Made by a program: the position numbers and the translations under genes | Notes under the pieces: model-generated | What the model was told of the DNA's origin: nothing | Seen by the model: only the letters and a program-made list of their open reading frames with translations | Databases searched by the model: none | Shown: positions 1-8,115 of the stretch, piece by piece | Numbering within the stretch: position 1 is the first letter of the stretch | Layout of the letters: every line of letters starts with the position of its first letter | Source: Microvirga aerophila | GTDB taxonomy: Bacteria > Pseudomonadota > Alphaproteobacteria > Rhizobiales > Beijerinckiaceae | Length of the DNA stretch: 64,000 nt | Direction: 5' to 3' | NCBI RefSeq assembly: GCF_003332305.1 | Contig: NZ_QOIO01000029.1 | Span: forward strand, 16,946-80,945

Positions 1-363
1 ATCAAGTTCGAGCTTTTCGCAACCTCGACCCCTGGCCGCCGTCAGCGCCGGCCCGACGAGGCGAGGGCGGAGGACCGCGAGAATCTCTGCGAGGCGACGG
101 TCGTGATTGACGGGCGAGCCCGAACCTTCTCCTTCGAGAAGGGAGCCGCATCCGTTCTGGACGCGGGAACTGCCGAGGGATTGGAGCTTCCCTATGCGTG
201 CAAGGGCGGAGTCTGCTCCACATGCCGGGCGATGCTGGTCGAAGGCGAGGTCGACATGGATGCGAACTTTGCCCTTGAGGATTATGAGATCGCGAGGGGC
301 TACATCCTGACTTGTCAGAGCTATCCGGTCACCGACAGGATCGTGGTCGATTTCGATAAGTGA
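1..363 (+). CDS. paaE: Phenylacetyl-CoA epoxidase reductase subunit PaaE, C-terminal part
   Basis: The frame is open from the first base, so the gene starts outside the window. The visible 120 residues are the end of the NAD(P)H/FAD domain followed by a plant-type 2Fe-2S ferredoxin domain, with the cysteine pattern C-KGGVC-ST-C and a last Cys in the stretch YILTCQS. PaaE passes electrons from NAD(P)H to the di-iron oxygenase PaaABC, which epoxidises phenylacetyl-CoA in the cytoplasm. The following paa genes support the call. The first ATG inside the window is not the true start. Confidence 0.9.
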   Translation: MKFELFATSTPGRRQRRPDEARAEDRENLCEATVVIDGRARTFSFEKGAASVLDAGTAEGLELPYACKGGVCSTCRAMLVEGEVDMDANFALEDYEIARGYILTCQSYPVTDRIVVDFDK

Positions 364-376
364 TAAGGGACACCCC

Positions 377-1180
377 ATGGTTGATGAAGAGAGCCTCGTC
401 AGCTTCGTGGCCGGTGGCGGCAGGCTGAGCGCGCCGGACAACGTGACCCCCCGCTACCGCGGCGAGCTCATGCGCCTGATGGCGATTTTCGTCGACTCGG
501 AAATGGCGGGAGCGTCGGGCTTTGCCGATTGCATCAACCTCGCGCCTGGGCTGAAAGAGCGGATCACAGCCACTCGCATGGTCGTCGACAAGTTCACCCA
601 TGCGCGGCGGGTCCTGGAGCTGATGGAGCAGTTCGGGGCCAATACTGGTCAATACGTTGGAGCGCATCCCTGGTCATCACGCCTCGACCGGAGCATGAAC
701 CTCGGCACACGCCGCACCGAGGGGGACATGCGCCTCAATGTGTTTCATTACCCGATCAACGGCTGGGTCGATGCGGTGGTGATGAACTTTCTTATGGGGC
801 AGGCGACCGTGGTGCAGCTCGACGAGTTGACCCGCGGTTCCTATCAGCCGTTGGCGGATCTGTTGTCCGAGATTGTCCCCGTCGAACGGCGTCATGCGGA
901 GCTTGGGGAACAGGGACTGCGTGTGGCCTTGGACAAGGGGCACGACAAGACCGACGCTCAGGCATCTGTGAACTATTGGTATCCGCGGGTTACTGACACG
1001 TTCGGCCGCAGCACCTCGGATCACTTCGATCAGCACCGCAAATATGGGTTGCGTCAGAAGAGCAGGGAGGAGCTCCTATCGAGCTGGCAGAGCCTGGTTC
1101 ATCCGGTTCTGGACGAGCTTGGACTAAGTGCCCCGGAAGGCGGTCTCGATCCAGCGTCCCGGCAGAAGGCACTTGCCTGA
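377..1180 (+). CDS. PaaA/PaaC-family ferritin-like protein
   Basis: The 267-residue product follows paaE by 13 bases, with AAGGGA ahead of the ATG. It belongs to the PaaA/PaaC family (four-helix ferritin-like subunits of phenylacetyl-CoA epoxidase). Stretches such as HYPINGWVDAVVM and VERRHAELG align by eye with PaaA. Two positions that bind iron in PaaA look changed: the Glu of the first E-x-x-H pair is Lys72 (D-K-F-T-H), and the Asp of the third helix is Met140. Glu42, Glu170 and His173 are kept. It is shorter than PaaA (about 310 residues). It may be a non-catalytic partner (PaaC-like) or a divergent oxygenase. The alignment is from memory, so the ligand reading needs a structural check. 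Confidence 0.7.
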   Translation: MVDEESLVSFVAGGGRLSAPDNVTPRYRGELMRLMAIFVDSEMAGASGFADCINLAPGLKERITATRMVVDKFTHARRVLELMEQFGANTGQYVGAHPWSSRLDRSMNLGTRRTEGDMRLNVFHYPINGWVDAVVMNFLMGQATVVQLDELTRGSYQPLADLLSEIVPVERRHAELGEQGLRVALDKGHDKTDAQASVNYWYPRVTDTFGRSTSDHFDQHRKYGLRQKSREELLSSWQSLVHPVLDELGLSAPEGGLDPASRQKALA

Positions 1181-1192
1181 TCTGATCACAGG

Positions 1193-1828
1193 CTACTCGG
1201 CTGCCTTGGCATGGCGTGCTGCCCCGAATTGCTGTGCTTGGAGATTTCGAGTTCCATCGATGATCAGCTGCGCGACAAGCTCCGCGTAGTCGGCGCGGGA
1301 GACTTCTCCAGTGCTTTTGAACCAGAGGTAATGCCAGTTGATCATGCCGAAAAGCGACATGGTCACCGGCTTCAGGAGCTTTGTCCTTTCCAACTGGGGC
1401 GCTACGCCCGCCACCGCGCCGGAGAAAAGGCGAACCAGATCGCGTTCCATCGCCTTGAGCTCGATCTGGCGCTCGGCCGGGAGAAGACGGAGGCCGTTGA
1501 TCTGCACATTGTGCTGGGCATCGGCATCCCGATAAGCCTCTAACAGGGCGGCAATCAGTTCCTTTAAGCGCGGTTCGGGCGAAAGTTCCGGGCGATCGGC
1601 GGCTTCGACCACCTCAAGCAATTCCTCGAGGTGAAAGCGAATGACGTCGAAGAGCAGTTCTTCCTTGTCCTTATAGTAATGATAGAGGTTGGCCTTCGAG
1701 ACGCCGCATGCCTCTGCGATCTTGCTCATTGACGCGCGATCATAGCCATGCGCTGCAAAAAGCTCGGCCGAGCGATTCAAAATCGCCCGACGCTTCTCAT
1801 CATAATCGTTGGCGCGGGTGCGGGCCAT
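1193..1828 (-). CDS. paaR: TetR-family regulator, probable PaaR
   Basis: The product has 211 residues with an N-terminal helix-turn-helix typical of TetR proteins (residues about 10-56, including SKIAEACGVSKANLYHYY) and a helical ligand-binding C-terminal half. It lies 9 bases downstream of paaK on the same strand, the usual place of the phenylacetyl-CoA-responsive repressor PaaR in proteobacteria. By family knowledge it should repress paa promoters until phenylacetyl-CoA binds. A candidate operator lies at 4513-4534. The exact ligand is inferred from context. Confidence 0.8.
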   Translation of the reverse strand: MARTRANDYDEKRRAILNRSAELFAAHGYDRASMSKIAEACGVSKANLYHYYKDKEELLFDVIRFHLEELLEVVEAADRPELSPEPRLKELIAALLEAYRDADAQHNVQINGLRLLPAERQIELKAMERDLVRLFSGAVAGVAPQLERTKLLKPVTMSLFGMINWHYLWFKSTGEVSRADYAELVAQLIIDGTRNLQAQQFGAARHAKAAE

Positions 1829-1837
1829 TTGACACTT

Positions 1838-3172
1838 CTATTCTTTCGGTCTGCGGTCTATGACGCGTCTCGCCTTGCCTAGCGAGCGCTCGATTCCCTC
1901 GGGATCCAGGACGTTTACCTGCGCAGTGATCCCAATGGTATCCTTTATCGCCTGGCTCAGCCGGTCGGCAGCGGCTTTCCGGGTTTCGTGATAATCAGCT
2001 TCGGCGCGGATCTCTGTGCGGATCTCCATCTGGTCCATGCGCCCCTCACGGGTCAGAATGATCTGATAATGGCCTGAAAGAGCCGGGATGGTCAGGAGCT
2101 TTTCCTCGATCTGGCTGGGGAAGACGTTGACCCCGCGGATGATCATCATATCGTCCGTGCGGCCCGTGACCTTCTCCATGCGGCGCATCGCCCGGGAGGT
2201 CCCGGGCATGAGCCGCGTCAGGTCGCGGGTGCGATATCGGATGATGGGCATCGCCTCCTTGGTGAGGGACGTGAAAACCAGTTCCCCTTCCTCGCCGTCC
2301 GGCAGCACTTCGCCGGTAACAGGGTCGATCACCTCGGGGTAGAAATGATCCTCCCAGATGTGCAGGCCGTCCTTGCTCTCGATGCATTCGCAGGCGACAC
2401 CCGGACCCATGACCTCCGATAGGCCATAGATGTCCACCGCGTGAATATCGAACGCCTCCTCGATTTCCGCCCGCATGGCGTTCGTCCAGGGTTCGGCGCC
2501 GAAGATGCCGATCTTGAGCGAGGACTTGCGCGGGTCGAGCCCTTGCTTCCGGAATTGGTCCAGAATCGCCAGCATGTAGGAGGGTGTGACCATGATCACG
2601 TCAGGCTCGAAATCGTGGATGAGCTGCACCTGCCGCTCGGTCATGCCGCCGGACATGGGGATCACCATGCAGCCGAGCCTCTCGGCTCCATAATGTGCGC
2701 CCAAGCCTCCCGTGAAGAGGCCGTAGCCGTAAGCCACGTGCACCTTCATGCCCGGCCGCCCGCCGCTTGCCCGGATCGAGCGGGCCACAACGTCCGCCCA
2801 TGTGTCGATATCGTGCTTGGTATAGCCGACGACCGTAGGCTTGCCGGTGGTTCCGGACGAGCCGTGGACGCGGGCAACCTGGCTCTGAGGCACGGCGAAC
2901 ATGCCGAAGGGATAATTGTCGCGCAGGTCGTGCTTGGTGGTGAACGGGAACTTTGCGAGATCGCTCAGTTCCTTGAAATCGTCCGGGTGAACACCGGCCG
3001 CGTCGAACTTGGCCTTGTAGTGCGGCACGTTCTCGTAAGCGTGCCGCAAGGACCAGGCCAGTCGGTCACGCTGCCAGGCAGCAAGCTCATCCTTCGATGC
3101 CAGTTCGAACCGGTCGAGATCTGTCGGTTGCGGCTTGAGTTCGGAAAGCTTGCGGAGCGGAATCTGAAACAA
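1838..3172 (-). CDS. paaK: Phenylacetate-CoA ligase
   Basis: This 444-residue adenylate-forming enzyme makes phenylacetyl-CoA from phenylacetate, ATP and CoA, the entry step of the pathway. The AMP-binding loop is visible as VHGSSGTTGKPTVVGYT (about residues 103-119), and the C-terminal lid has the MIIRGVNVFPSQIEE stretch typical of PaaK. The length fits the family (430-445). The start is a TTG with a strong GGGAGG five bases upstream; the nearby ATG is out of frame. The gene is in line with paaI and paaG upstream and paaR downstream. Confidence 0.95.
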   Translation of the reverse strand: MFQIPLRKLSELKPQPTDLDRFELASKDELAAWQRDRLAWSLRHAYENVPHYKAKFDAAGVHPDDFKELSDLAKFPFTTKHDLRDNYPFGMFAVPQSQVARVHGSSGTTGKPTVVGYTKHDIDTWADVVARSIRASGGRPGMKVHVAYGYGLFTGGLGAHYGAERLGCMVIPMSGGMTERQVQLIHDFEPDVIMVTPSYMLAILDQFRKQGLDPRKSSLKIGIFGAEPWTNAMRAEIEEAFDIHAVDIYGLSEVMGPGVACECIESKDGLHIWEDHFYPEVIDPVTGEVLPDGEEGELVFTSLTKEAMPIIRYRTRDLTRLMPGTSRAMRRMEKVTGRTDDMMIIRGVNVFPSQIEEKLLTIPALSGHYQIILTREGRMDQMEIRTEIRAEADYHETRKAAADRLSQAIKDTIGITAQVNVLDPEGIERSLGKARRVIDRRPKE

Positions 3173-3204
3173 AGTAACCTCCCATACGCAGTTTTTTAGT
3201 AGAT

Positions 3205-3666
3205 TTATTTAGTACCCGGCGAGAGAAGCATGCCGGCGATGGTTCTCGAATGCCCGCGAAACTCTGCGACGACTTCGTCCCGGCTGTTCCGAACTGTTAC
3301 GTCGTAGATACCGGAGCGGCCCGTCCGGGTGCGTTCCACAGCATGGGCCGTGAGCGTGTCTCCGCGACGGCCGGGTTGCAGGAACGTTACCGCGCATTGC
3401 TGGGCGACCGTGCGCTGGTTGTATGTGTTGCAGGCAAAAGCGAAAGCCGAGTCCGCCAAGGTAAAGATGAACCCGCCGTGGCAAATGCCGTGTCCATTTG
3501 TCATGTCGGCTCGGATCTTCATCGAGATGACGGCCTCGCCGGGCGAGACCCGCTCGACGAGCATCCCGAGCCCCTGGCTCGCCTGATCCTCTGCCCACAT
3601 GGCCTCGGCGCAAGCTCGCGCAACTTCCTGCGCGTCGTTCCCGGAAGCGGTCGGCTGTGCGTCCAT
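3205..3666 (-). CDS. paaI: Hydroxyphenylacetyl-CoA thioesterase PaaI
   Basis: A 153-residue hotdog-fold thioesterase. The stretch NGHGICHGGFIFTLADSAFAFACN carries the conserved Gly-rich turn and the catalytic Asp of the PaaI group. It removes CoA from dead-end hydroxylated or ring-opened phenylacetyl-CoA products, protecting the CoA pool. The start overlaps the paaG stop by one base (TGATG), with GGGAGG just upstream, so the two are translationally coupled. The length is typical. Confidence 0.92.
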   Translation of the reverse strand: MDAQPTASGNDAQEVARACAEAMWAEDQASQGLGMLVERVSPGEAVISMKIRADMTNGHGICHGGFIFTLADSAFAFACNTYNQRTVAQQCAVTFLQPGRRGDTLTAHAVERTRTGRSGIYDVTVRNSRDEVVAEFRGHSRTIAGMLLSPGTK

Positions 3667-4457
3667 CAGGTCCTCCCGGTAAATTTAGGACGCCGCTTTT
3701 CGAAGAAAGCCGTGACGCCTTCCATGTAGTCTGGCGTGCGGCCCGCTTGCCCTTGAAAATCCCGCTCCAGATCGAGCTGCTGGTCGAGATCGTTCGTTTC
3801 GGATGCATCTAGGGCCTGCTTGATCAGGCCGAGCCCGACGGTGGGCTGGGACGAGAAATGAACGGCAAGACGATGCGCTTCCTCCATGAGCACTGCATCA
3901 TCAACAGCCTTCCAGATCATGCCCCAGGTTTCGGCCTGTTCGGCAGGAACCGGCTCGGCCAGGAGGGCGAGAGCCCGCGCCCGCGCAGGACCGACGAGCC
4001 GCGGCAGAAACCAGGTTCCGCCTGAGTCAGGGACGAGACCAAGCTTTGCGAATGCCTGGATGAACTTGGCGGACCGCGCCGCCAGAACGATGTCGCACGC
4101 GAACGCGATGTTTGCGCCGGCACCGGCCGCAACGCCGTTGACCGCACAGAGCACAGGCATCCGTAGGTCCCGAAGCTTGCGCACGAGCGGATTGTAAAGC
4201 CGTTCAAGGGTGGAAGAGAGATCTGGAACCTCGCCTGGGCTGAAGACCCGATCCGACAGATCCTGGCCAGCGCAGAACCCGCGTCCGGCACCGGTGAGAA
4301 TGAGCGTTCGGCAGTCCTTGTCAGCTTCCGCATCGAGAAGAGCTGTCATCAAAGCCGCATGCATCGCCTCGTTGAAGGAGTTGAGACGGTCAGGGCGATT
4401 GAGAGTGATGACGCGATACCCCTCTCGCCTGTCCATGAGGATGAAGTCATTCTCCAA
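3666..4457 (-). CDS. paaG: 1,2-epoxyphenylacetyl-CoA isomerase PaaG
   Basis: The 263-residue product is an enoyl-CoA hydratase/isomerase (crotonase) family protein. It shows the oxyanion-hole motif AGRGFCAGQDLSD (about residues 56-68) and the second CoA-binding block NGVAAGAGANIAFACD. PaaG turns the ring epoxide into an oxepin. Translation appears to start at a TTG with GGGAGGG six bases upstream; no better ATG is near. It is the first gene of the minus-strand unit paaG-paaI-paaK-paaR, reading away from the divergent promoter region at about 4500. Confidence 0.9.
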   Translation of the reverse strand: MENDFILMDRREGYRVITLNRPDRLNSFNEAMHAALMTALLDAEADKDCRTLILTGAGRGFCAGQDLSDRVFSPGEVPDLSSTLERLYNPLVRKLRDLRMPVLCAVNGVAAGAGANIAFACDIVLAARSAKFIQAFAKLGLVPDSGGTWFLPRLVGPARARALALLAEPVPAEQAETWGMIWKAVDDAVLMEEAHRLAVHFSSQPTVGLGLIKQALDASETNDLDQQLDLERDFQGQAGRTPDYMEGVTAFFEKRRPKFTGRT

Positions 4458-4512
4458 CGTGGCCCTCCCGGATTCCGGTGGATCGCAGACAGTTGCTTCG
4501 ACTTGTTTTACT

Positions 4513-4534
4513 ATTGACCAACCGTCCGGTCAAT
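4513..4534. promoter_or_regulatory. Candidate PaaR operator over divergent promoters
   Basis: The arms ATTGACC and GGTCAAT form an inverted repeat with an 8-base centre. Read on the minus strand, TTGACC is followed after 17 bases by TAAAAC (revcomp of 4505-4510), a fair -35/-10 pair for paaG. Read on the plus strand, TTGACC (4514-4519) is followed by TATATT (4535-4540) at a short spacing of 15. A TetR protein bound here would block both directions. The assignment to PaaR is inferred from position and symmetry. Confidence 0.55.
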
Positions 4535-4591
4535 TATATTGATGCTATGGATAGCGTCAATGAGCGTATGGCCGGCGTTCAGGAGGACGGG

Positions 4592-4963
4592 ATGGGATTT
4601 TTCGACAACCATCGAGATACACTCAATCAACCCCTTCAAGCGGTGCGGTCGCGTGGTTATTGGAGCGCCTATCCGGAAATCCCAAGCGGCAAGATCTACG
4701 GCGAAACCGCTAAAGCCGCCAACGAACCGCTGATCGACAAGGCGTCCGAGGCTTTTGCATCCGCTGGCGTTGCGCTTTCGGTCGATCTCAAAGGAGGGGT
4801 GTTCGTCAATCAGTCCGCCCGTTTCAGCGACTATCACGCGACAGGGACGAATCTGACCGAAGCAGCCTGCTTTACCGGCGCGGCCTTCGTAGCCGACCGC
4901 TTTCACATTGCAACGGCATGCAGGCCTTTGGTGGCCTCACCCGTCGCGCAGCACGTACAATAA
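4592..4963 (+). pseudogene. paaN: paaN remnant with a large in-frame internal deletion
   Basis: The 123-residue product joins the two ends of PaaN (oxepin-CoA hydrolase/aldehyde dehydrogenase family, about 550 residues). Residues 1 to about 46 match the N-terminus (FFDNHRDTL, RGYWSAYPEIPSGKIYGET). From about residue 47 on they match the C-terminus (GGVFVNQSARFSDYHATGTN, AAFVADRF). About 430 residues are absent, including the whole catalytic aldehyde dehydrogenase core. The reading frame is intact, and AGGAGG at 4581-4586 gives a good start at 4592. It cannot be an active dehydrogenase. A full paaN may lie elsewhere in the genome. Confidence 0.8.
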
Positions 4964-5001
4964 GAACAAGAACATTCGGCAATTCATCCAGGAGGAAACA
5001 G

Positions 5002-6168
5002 ATGAAATCACCCTCGACGCTCAAGTACATGCTCGCCGCCAGTGCGATCAGCTTAGGCTTTTCCAATGGCGCGCTCGCTCAGGACACCGTCAAGATTGGC
5101 TCGGTCCTGTCTGTCACTGGCCCGTCCTCCTTTCTGGGTGAACCCGAGGACAAGACGCTCCGGATTTATGTCGACCAGATTAACGCCGCAGGCGGTGTTG
5201 CCGGCAAGAAGATCGAGCTCGTGATCTACGATGACGGGGGTGACGCCAACAAGGCCCGGACCTTTGCGACCCGCCTTATCGAGGACGATGAGGTTATCGC
5301 CATGGTGGGAGGAACCTCGACAGGTTCCACCATGGCGATGGTCCCTGTGTTCGAGGACGCGCAGGTTCCGTTCATCTCACTGGCAGGCGCGATCGAGGTG
5401 GTCGATCCCGTGCGCAAGTTCGTGTTCAAGACGCCCCACACGGACAAAATGGCGTGCGAGAAAATTTTTGAGGATCTGAAGAAACGCAACCTCACGAAGA
5501 TCGGGATGATTTCGGGCACGGACGGGTTCGGCGCTTCCATGCGGGCGCAGTGCGTCAAGGTTGCACCCAACTACGGAATGCAGATCGTTATCGATGAGAC
5601 TTATGGTCCTCGCGACAGCGATATGACGGCCCAGCTTACCAAGATCAAGAACACGGCCGGCCTGCAGGCTGTCGTTAATCCAGGTTTCGGCCAGGGGCCG
5701 GCGATCGTGACCCGCAACTATGCGCAGCTCGGCATGACCGGAACGCCGTTCTACCAGAGCCACGGCGTAGCGTCGAAGAGCTTCATTGATCTGGCAGGCG
5801 CAGCCGCAGAAGGTGTCCGGCTCCCGGCCGCAGCGCTTCTCGTGGGGGACAAGCTCCCTGAGAGCGATCCGCAGAAGAAGGTCGTGACCGAGTACAAGAA
5901 GACCTACGAGAGCGCCACGAAGCAGCCTGTCTCGACCTTTGGCGGCCATGCCTATGATGGATTGTTCATTCTGGTCGAAGCGATGAAGCGCGCGAACTCC
6001 ACGGATCCCAAGAAAATCCGCGATGAGATCGAAAAAACCAAGGGGTTTGTCGGCACGGGCGGCATCGTCACCATGTCGGCGACAGACCACCTCGGGCTCG
6101 ACCTCTCCGCGTTCCGCATGCTCGAGATCAAGGGCGGCGACTGGAATCTGGCTGAATCGGGAAGCTGA
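5002..6168 (+). CDS. Branched-chain-type ABC substrate-binding protein (paa-linked)
   Basis: A 388-residue periplasmic protein of the LivK/Leu-Ile-Val-binding family (Peripla_BP_6). It has a signal peptide of about 26 residues ending ...NGALA, then the family opening VKIGSVLSVTGPSSFLG. The start at 5002 is chosen for GGAGGAAACAG directly before the ATG; an upstream in-frame ATG at 4918 lies inside the paaN remnant. It heads a five-gene importer. Next to paa genes it probably captures phenylacetate or a related aromatic acid, which is inference; the family also binds amino acids. Confidence 0.88.
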   Translation: MKSPSTLKYMLAASAISLGFSNGALAQDTVKIGSVLSVTGPSSFLGEPEDKTLRIYVDQINAAGGVAGKKIELVIYDDGGDANKARTFATRLIEDDEVIAMVGGTSTGSTMAMVPVFEDAQVPFISLAGAIEVVDPVRKFVFKTPHTDKMACEKIFEDLKKRNLTKIGMISGTDGFGASMRAQCVKVAPNYGMQIVIDETYGPRDSDMTAQLTKIKNTAGLQAVVNPGFGQGPAIVTRNYAQLGMTGTPFYQSHGVASKSFIDLAGAAAEGVRLPAAALLVGDKLPESDPQKKVVTEYKKTYESATKQPVSTFGGHAYDGLFILVEAMKRANSTDPKKIRDEIEKTKGFVGTGGIVTMSATDHLGLDLSAFRMLEIKGGDWNLAESGS

Positions 6169-6180
6169 TCCTGCTCACAA

Positions 6181-6217
6181 CGCCTCCGGGCCATACACAC
6201 ATGGAAGCCCGGAGGCG
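6181..6217 (+). terminator. Perfect 11-bp hairpin after the binding-protein gene
   Basis: CGCCTCCGGGC (6181-6191) pairs fully with GCCCGGAGGCG (6207-6217) around a 15-base loop. No T-run follows. Such hairpins after binding-protein genes are known to stop part of the transcripts or protect the upstream message, so that more binding protein than permease is made. It sits 13 bases after the stop codon and 75 before the permease. Confidence 0.7.
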
Positions 6218-6292
6218 TCGCTTCCTATTCCTCAGGACTGACGGCTGCTCGTTTGCCGCCGGTCCAGTAACCAGAGGCTGCGGGACCGCATA

Positions 6293-7165
6293 ATGGCCGA
6301 GTTTCTCCAGTTTCTTATCTCCGGATTGACGGTCGGAGCGGTCTACGCCCTGGTCGCACTGGGTTTTACCCTGATCTATAATGCGTCGGGCGTGGTGAAC
6401 TTCGCCCAGGGCGAGTTCGTCATGCTTGGCGGGATGGTCACGGTGTTTGTTTCGGCCGCAGGGGTGCCGTTGCCGCTGGCTGCGTTGATTGCAGTATGCG
6501 TTGCCGTCGTCATTGGGCTTCTGCTGCACCGTTTCGCCATCGAGCCCGCGCGCGGCGCATCGGCTGTAACACTCATCATCATAACGATTGGCGCATCGAT
6601 CCTGCTCCGTGGCATTGCGCAGATCGTCTTCGACAAGCAATTTCACAAGCTGCCCTCGTTCTCCGGAGATACGCCAGTCGACATCTTTGGAGCAGCGGTT
6701 CAGCCGCAGAGCTTCTGGGTCCTCGGCGGAGCCGCGGTCGTGGTTTTGGGGTTATACGCCTTCCTGGAACGCACGGTGCTCGGCAAGGCTGTGCTGGCAA
6801 CCGCCGCAAACCGCCTAGCCGCTCGCCTAGTCGGCATCAACACGACCACGATCATGGCGCTTGCCTTCGGAGGGTCCGCGGCGATCGGCGCGATCGCTGG
6901 CATTCTCGTGACGCCGATCACTCTCACAAGCTACGATGTCGGCACGCTTCTTGCGCTGAAAGGGTTTGCCGCCGCGATGCTGGGAGGCATGGGTAATCCG
7001 CTGGGCGCCGTCGTCGGCGGGCTCCTGATCGGGCTTCTCGAGGCATTCGGCGCGGGCTACCTCAGCTCGACCTATAAGGACGCCTTTGCGTTCCTTGTCA
7101 TTCTTGTCGTGTTGTTTGCTGCGCCTCAAGGACTGTTCGGCCGGCGAGCCGTCGAGAGGGTATGA
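6293..7165 (+). CDS. Branched-chain-type ABC permease, LivH family
   Basis: A 290-residue integral membrane protein with about eight hydrophobic helices. It has the LivH hallmark near the N-terminus (LTVGAVYALVALGFTLIYNASGVVNFAQGEFVMLGG) and the cytoplasmic GNPLGAVVGGLLIG loop near the end. It forms the membrane pore with the next gene. The stop overlaps the following start by four bases. Confidence 0.92.
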   Translation: MAEFLQFLISGLTVGAVYALVALGFTLIYNASGVVNFAQGEFVMLGGMVTVFVSAAGVPLPLAALIAVCVAVVIGLLLHRFAIEPARGASAVTLIIITIGASILLRGIAQIVFDKQFHKLPSFSGDTPVDIFGAAVQPQSFWVLGGAAVVVLGLYAFLERTVLGKAVLATAANRLAARLVGINTTTIMALAFGGSAAIGAIAGILVTPITLTSYDVGTLLALKGFAAAMLGGMGNPLGAVVGGLLIGLLEAFGAGYLSSTYKDAFAFLVILVVLFAAPQGLFGRRAVERV

Positions 7166-8115
7166 GCATGCGTGCTCTTGTCAATCAACGCTTTACGACG
7201 CTCGCCATTCTGGCAGTCGTGATTGCCGTTCTGCCCCTCATTTTCCCTTCCAGCTACTATTTCCGCGTTGCATCCCTCGTCTGGGTGTCGGCGCTCGCTG
7301 CCATCGGCCTTAACATTCTCATGGGCCAGGCAGGGCAGGTCAGCCTCGGTCATGCGGCGTTCTTCGGCATTGGCGCCTATGCGGTCGCCATCGGCCCAGC
7401 CCATCTCGGTCTACCCACCTGGGCTGCGCTTCTCATTGGGGCTCTTCTTTCAGCTGCGCTCGCTTTTCTGGTGGGGCGTCCCATCCTGCGGCTGAAAGGA
7501 CACTATCTCGCGATTGCCACACTAGGCCTTGGCGTCCTCGTCGCGCTCGTCATCTCGACCGAAAGTCGATGGACTGGCGGGCCGGACGGCATGCCAGTAG
7601 CTCGGCTGACCTTGTTCGGATGGCGGGTGACCGGATCGGATACATGGTATTGGGTGACGGGGGGCCTCCTGCTCATTGGCGCTTGGATTGCACTCAACCT
7701 CGATGAAACTCCCACCGGCAGAGCATTTCGGGCGCTTCACGACAGTGAGGTGGCGGCGCAGGTCGTCGGAGTCGACGTCGCTCGTTTCAAACTGCAGGCC
7801 TTCGTGATCGCAGCGGTCTACGCGTCTTTGGCCGGCTCCGCGCTCGCGATGATGAACGGCTTCATCAACCCGGATCAGGCTGGCTTCCTACACTCCGTGG
7901 AACTCGTCACCATGGTGGTGCTAGGGGGGCTCGGATCAGTGGTCGGAAGCATCGTTGGCGCGGCCTTGCTCGTGACGCTTCCCCAAGTGCTGACTGTTTT
8001 TCATGAGTACGAGCACCTCCTGCTCGGGCTCATCATCATCGTGTCGATGATCTTTATGCGCAGCGGCATCGTACCGACTTTGTCGTCCCTGTTCTTCCAG
8101 AGGACACGGTCATGA
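7162..8115 (+). CDS. Branched-chain-type ABC permease, LivM family
   Basis: A 317-residue membrane protein with the LivM signature LNILMGQAGQVSLGHAAFFGIGAYA (about residues 50-74) and the coupling loop GGLGSVVGSIVGAALL near the C-terminus. It pairs with the LivH-type permease. It overlaps both neighbours by four bases, so the importer genes are translationally coupled. Confidence 0.92.
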   Translation: MSMRALVNQRFTTLAILAVVIAVLPLIFPSSYYFRVASLVWVSALAAIGLNILMGQAGQVSLGHAAFFGIGAYAVAIGPAHLGLPTWAALLIGALLSAALAFLVGRPILRLKGHYLAIATLGLGVLVALVISTESRWTGGPDGMPVARLTLFGWRVTGSDTWYWVTGGLLLIGAWIALNLDETPTGRAFRALHDSEVAAQVVGVDVARFKLQAFVIAAVYASLAGSALAMMNGFINPDQAGFLHSVELVTMVVLGGLGSVVGSIVGAALLVTLPQVLTVFHEYEHLLLGLIIIVSMIFMRSGIVPTLSSLFFQRTRS

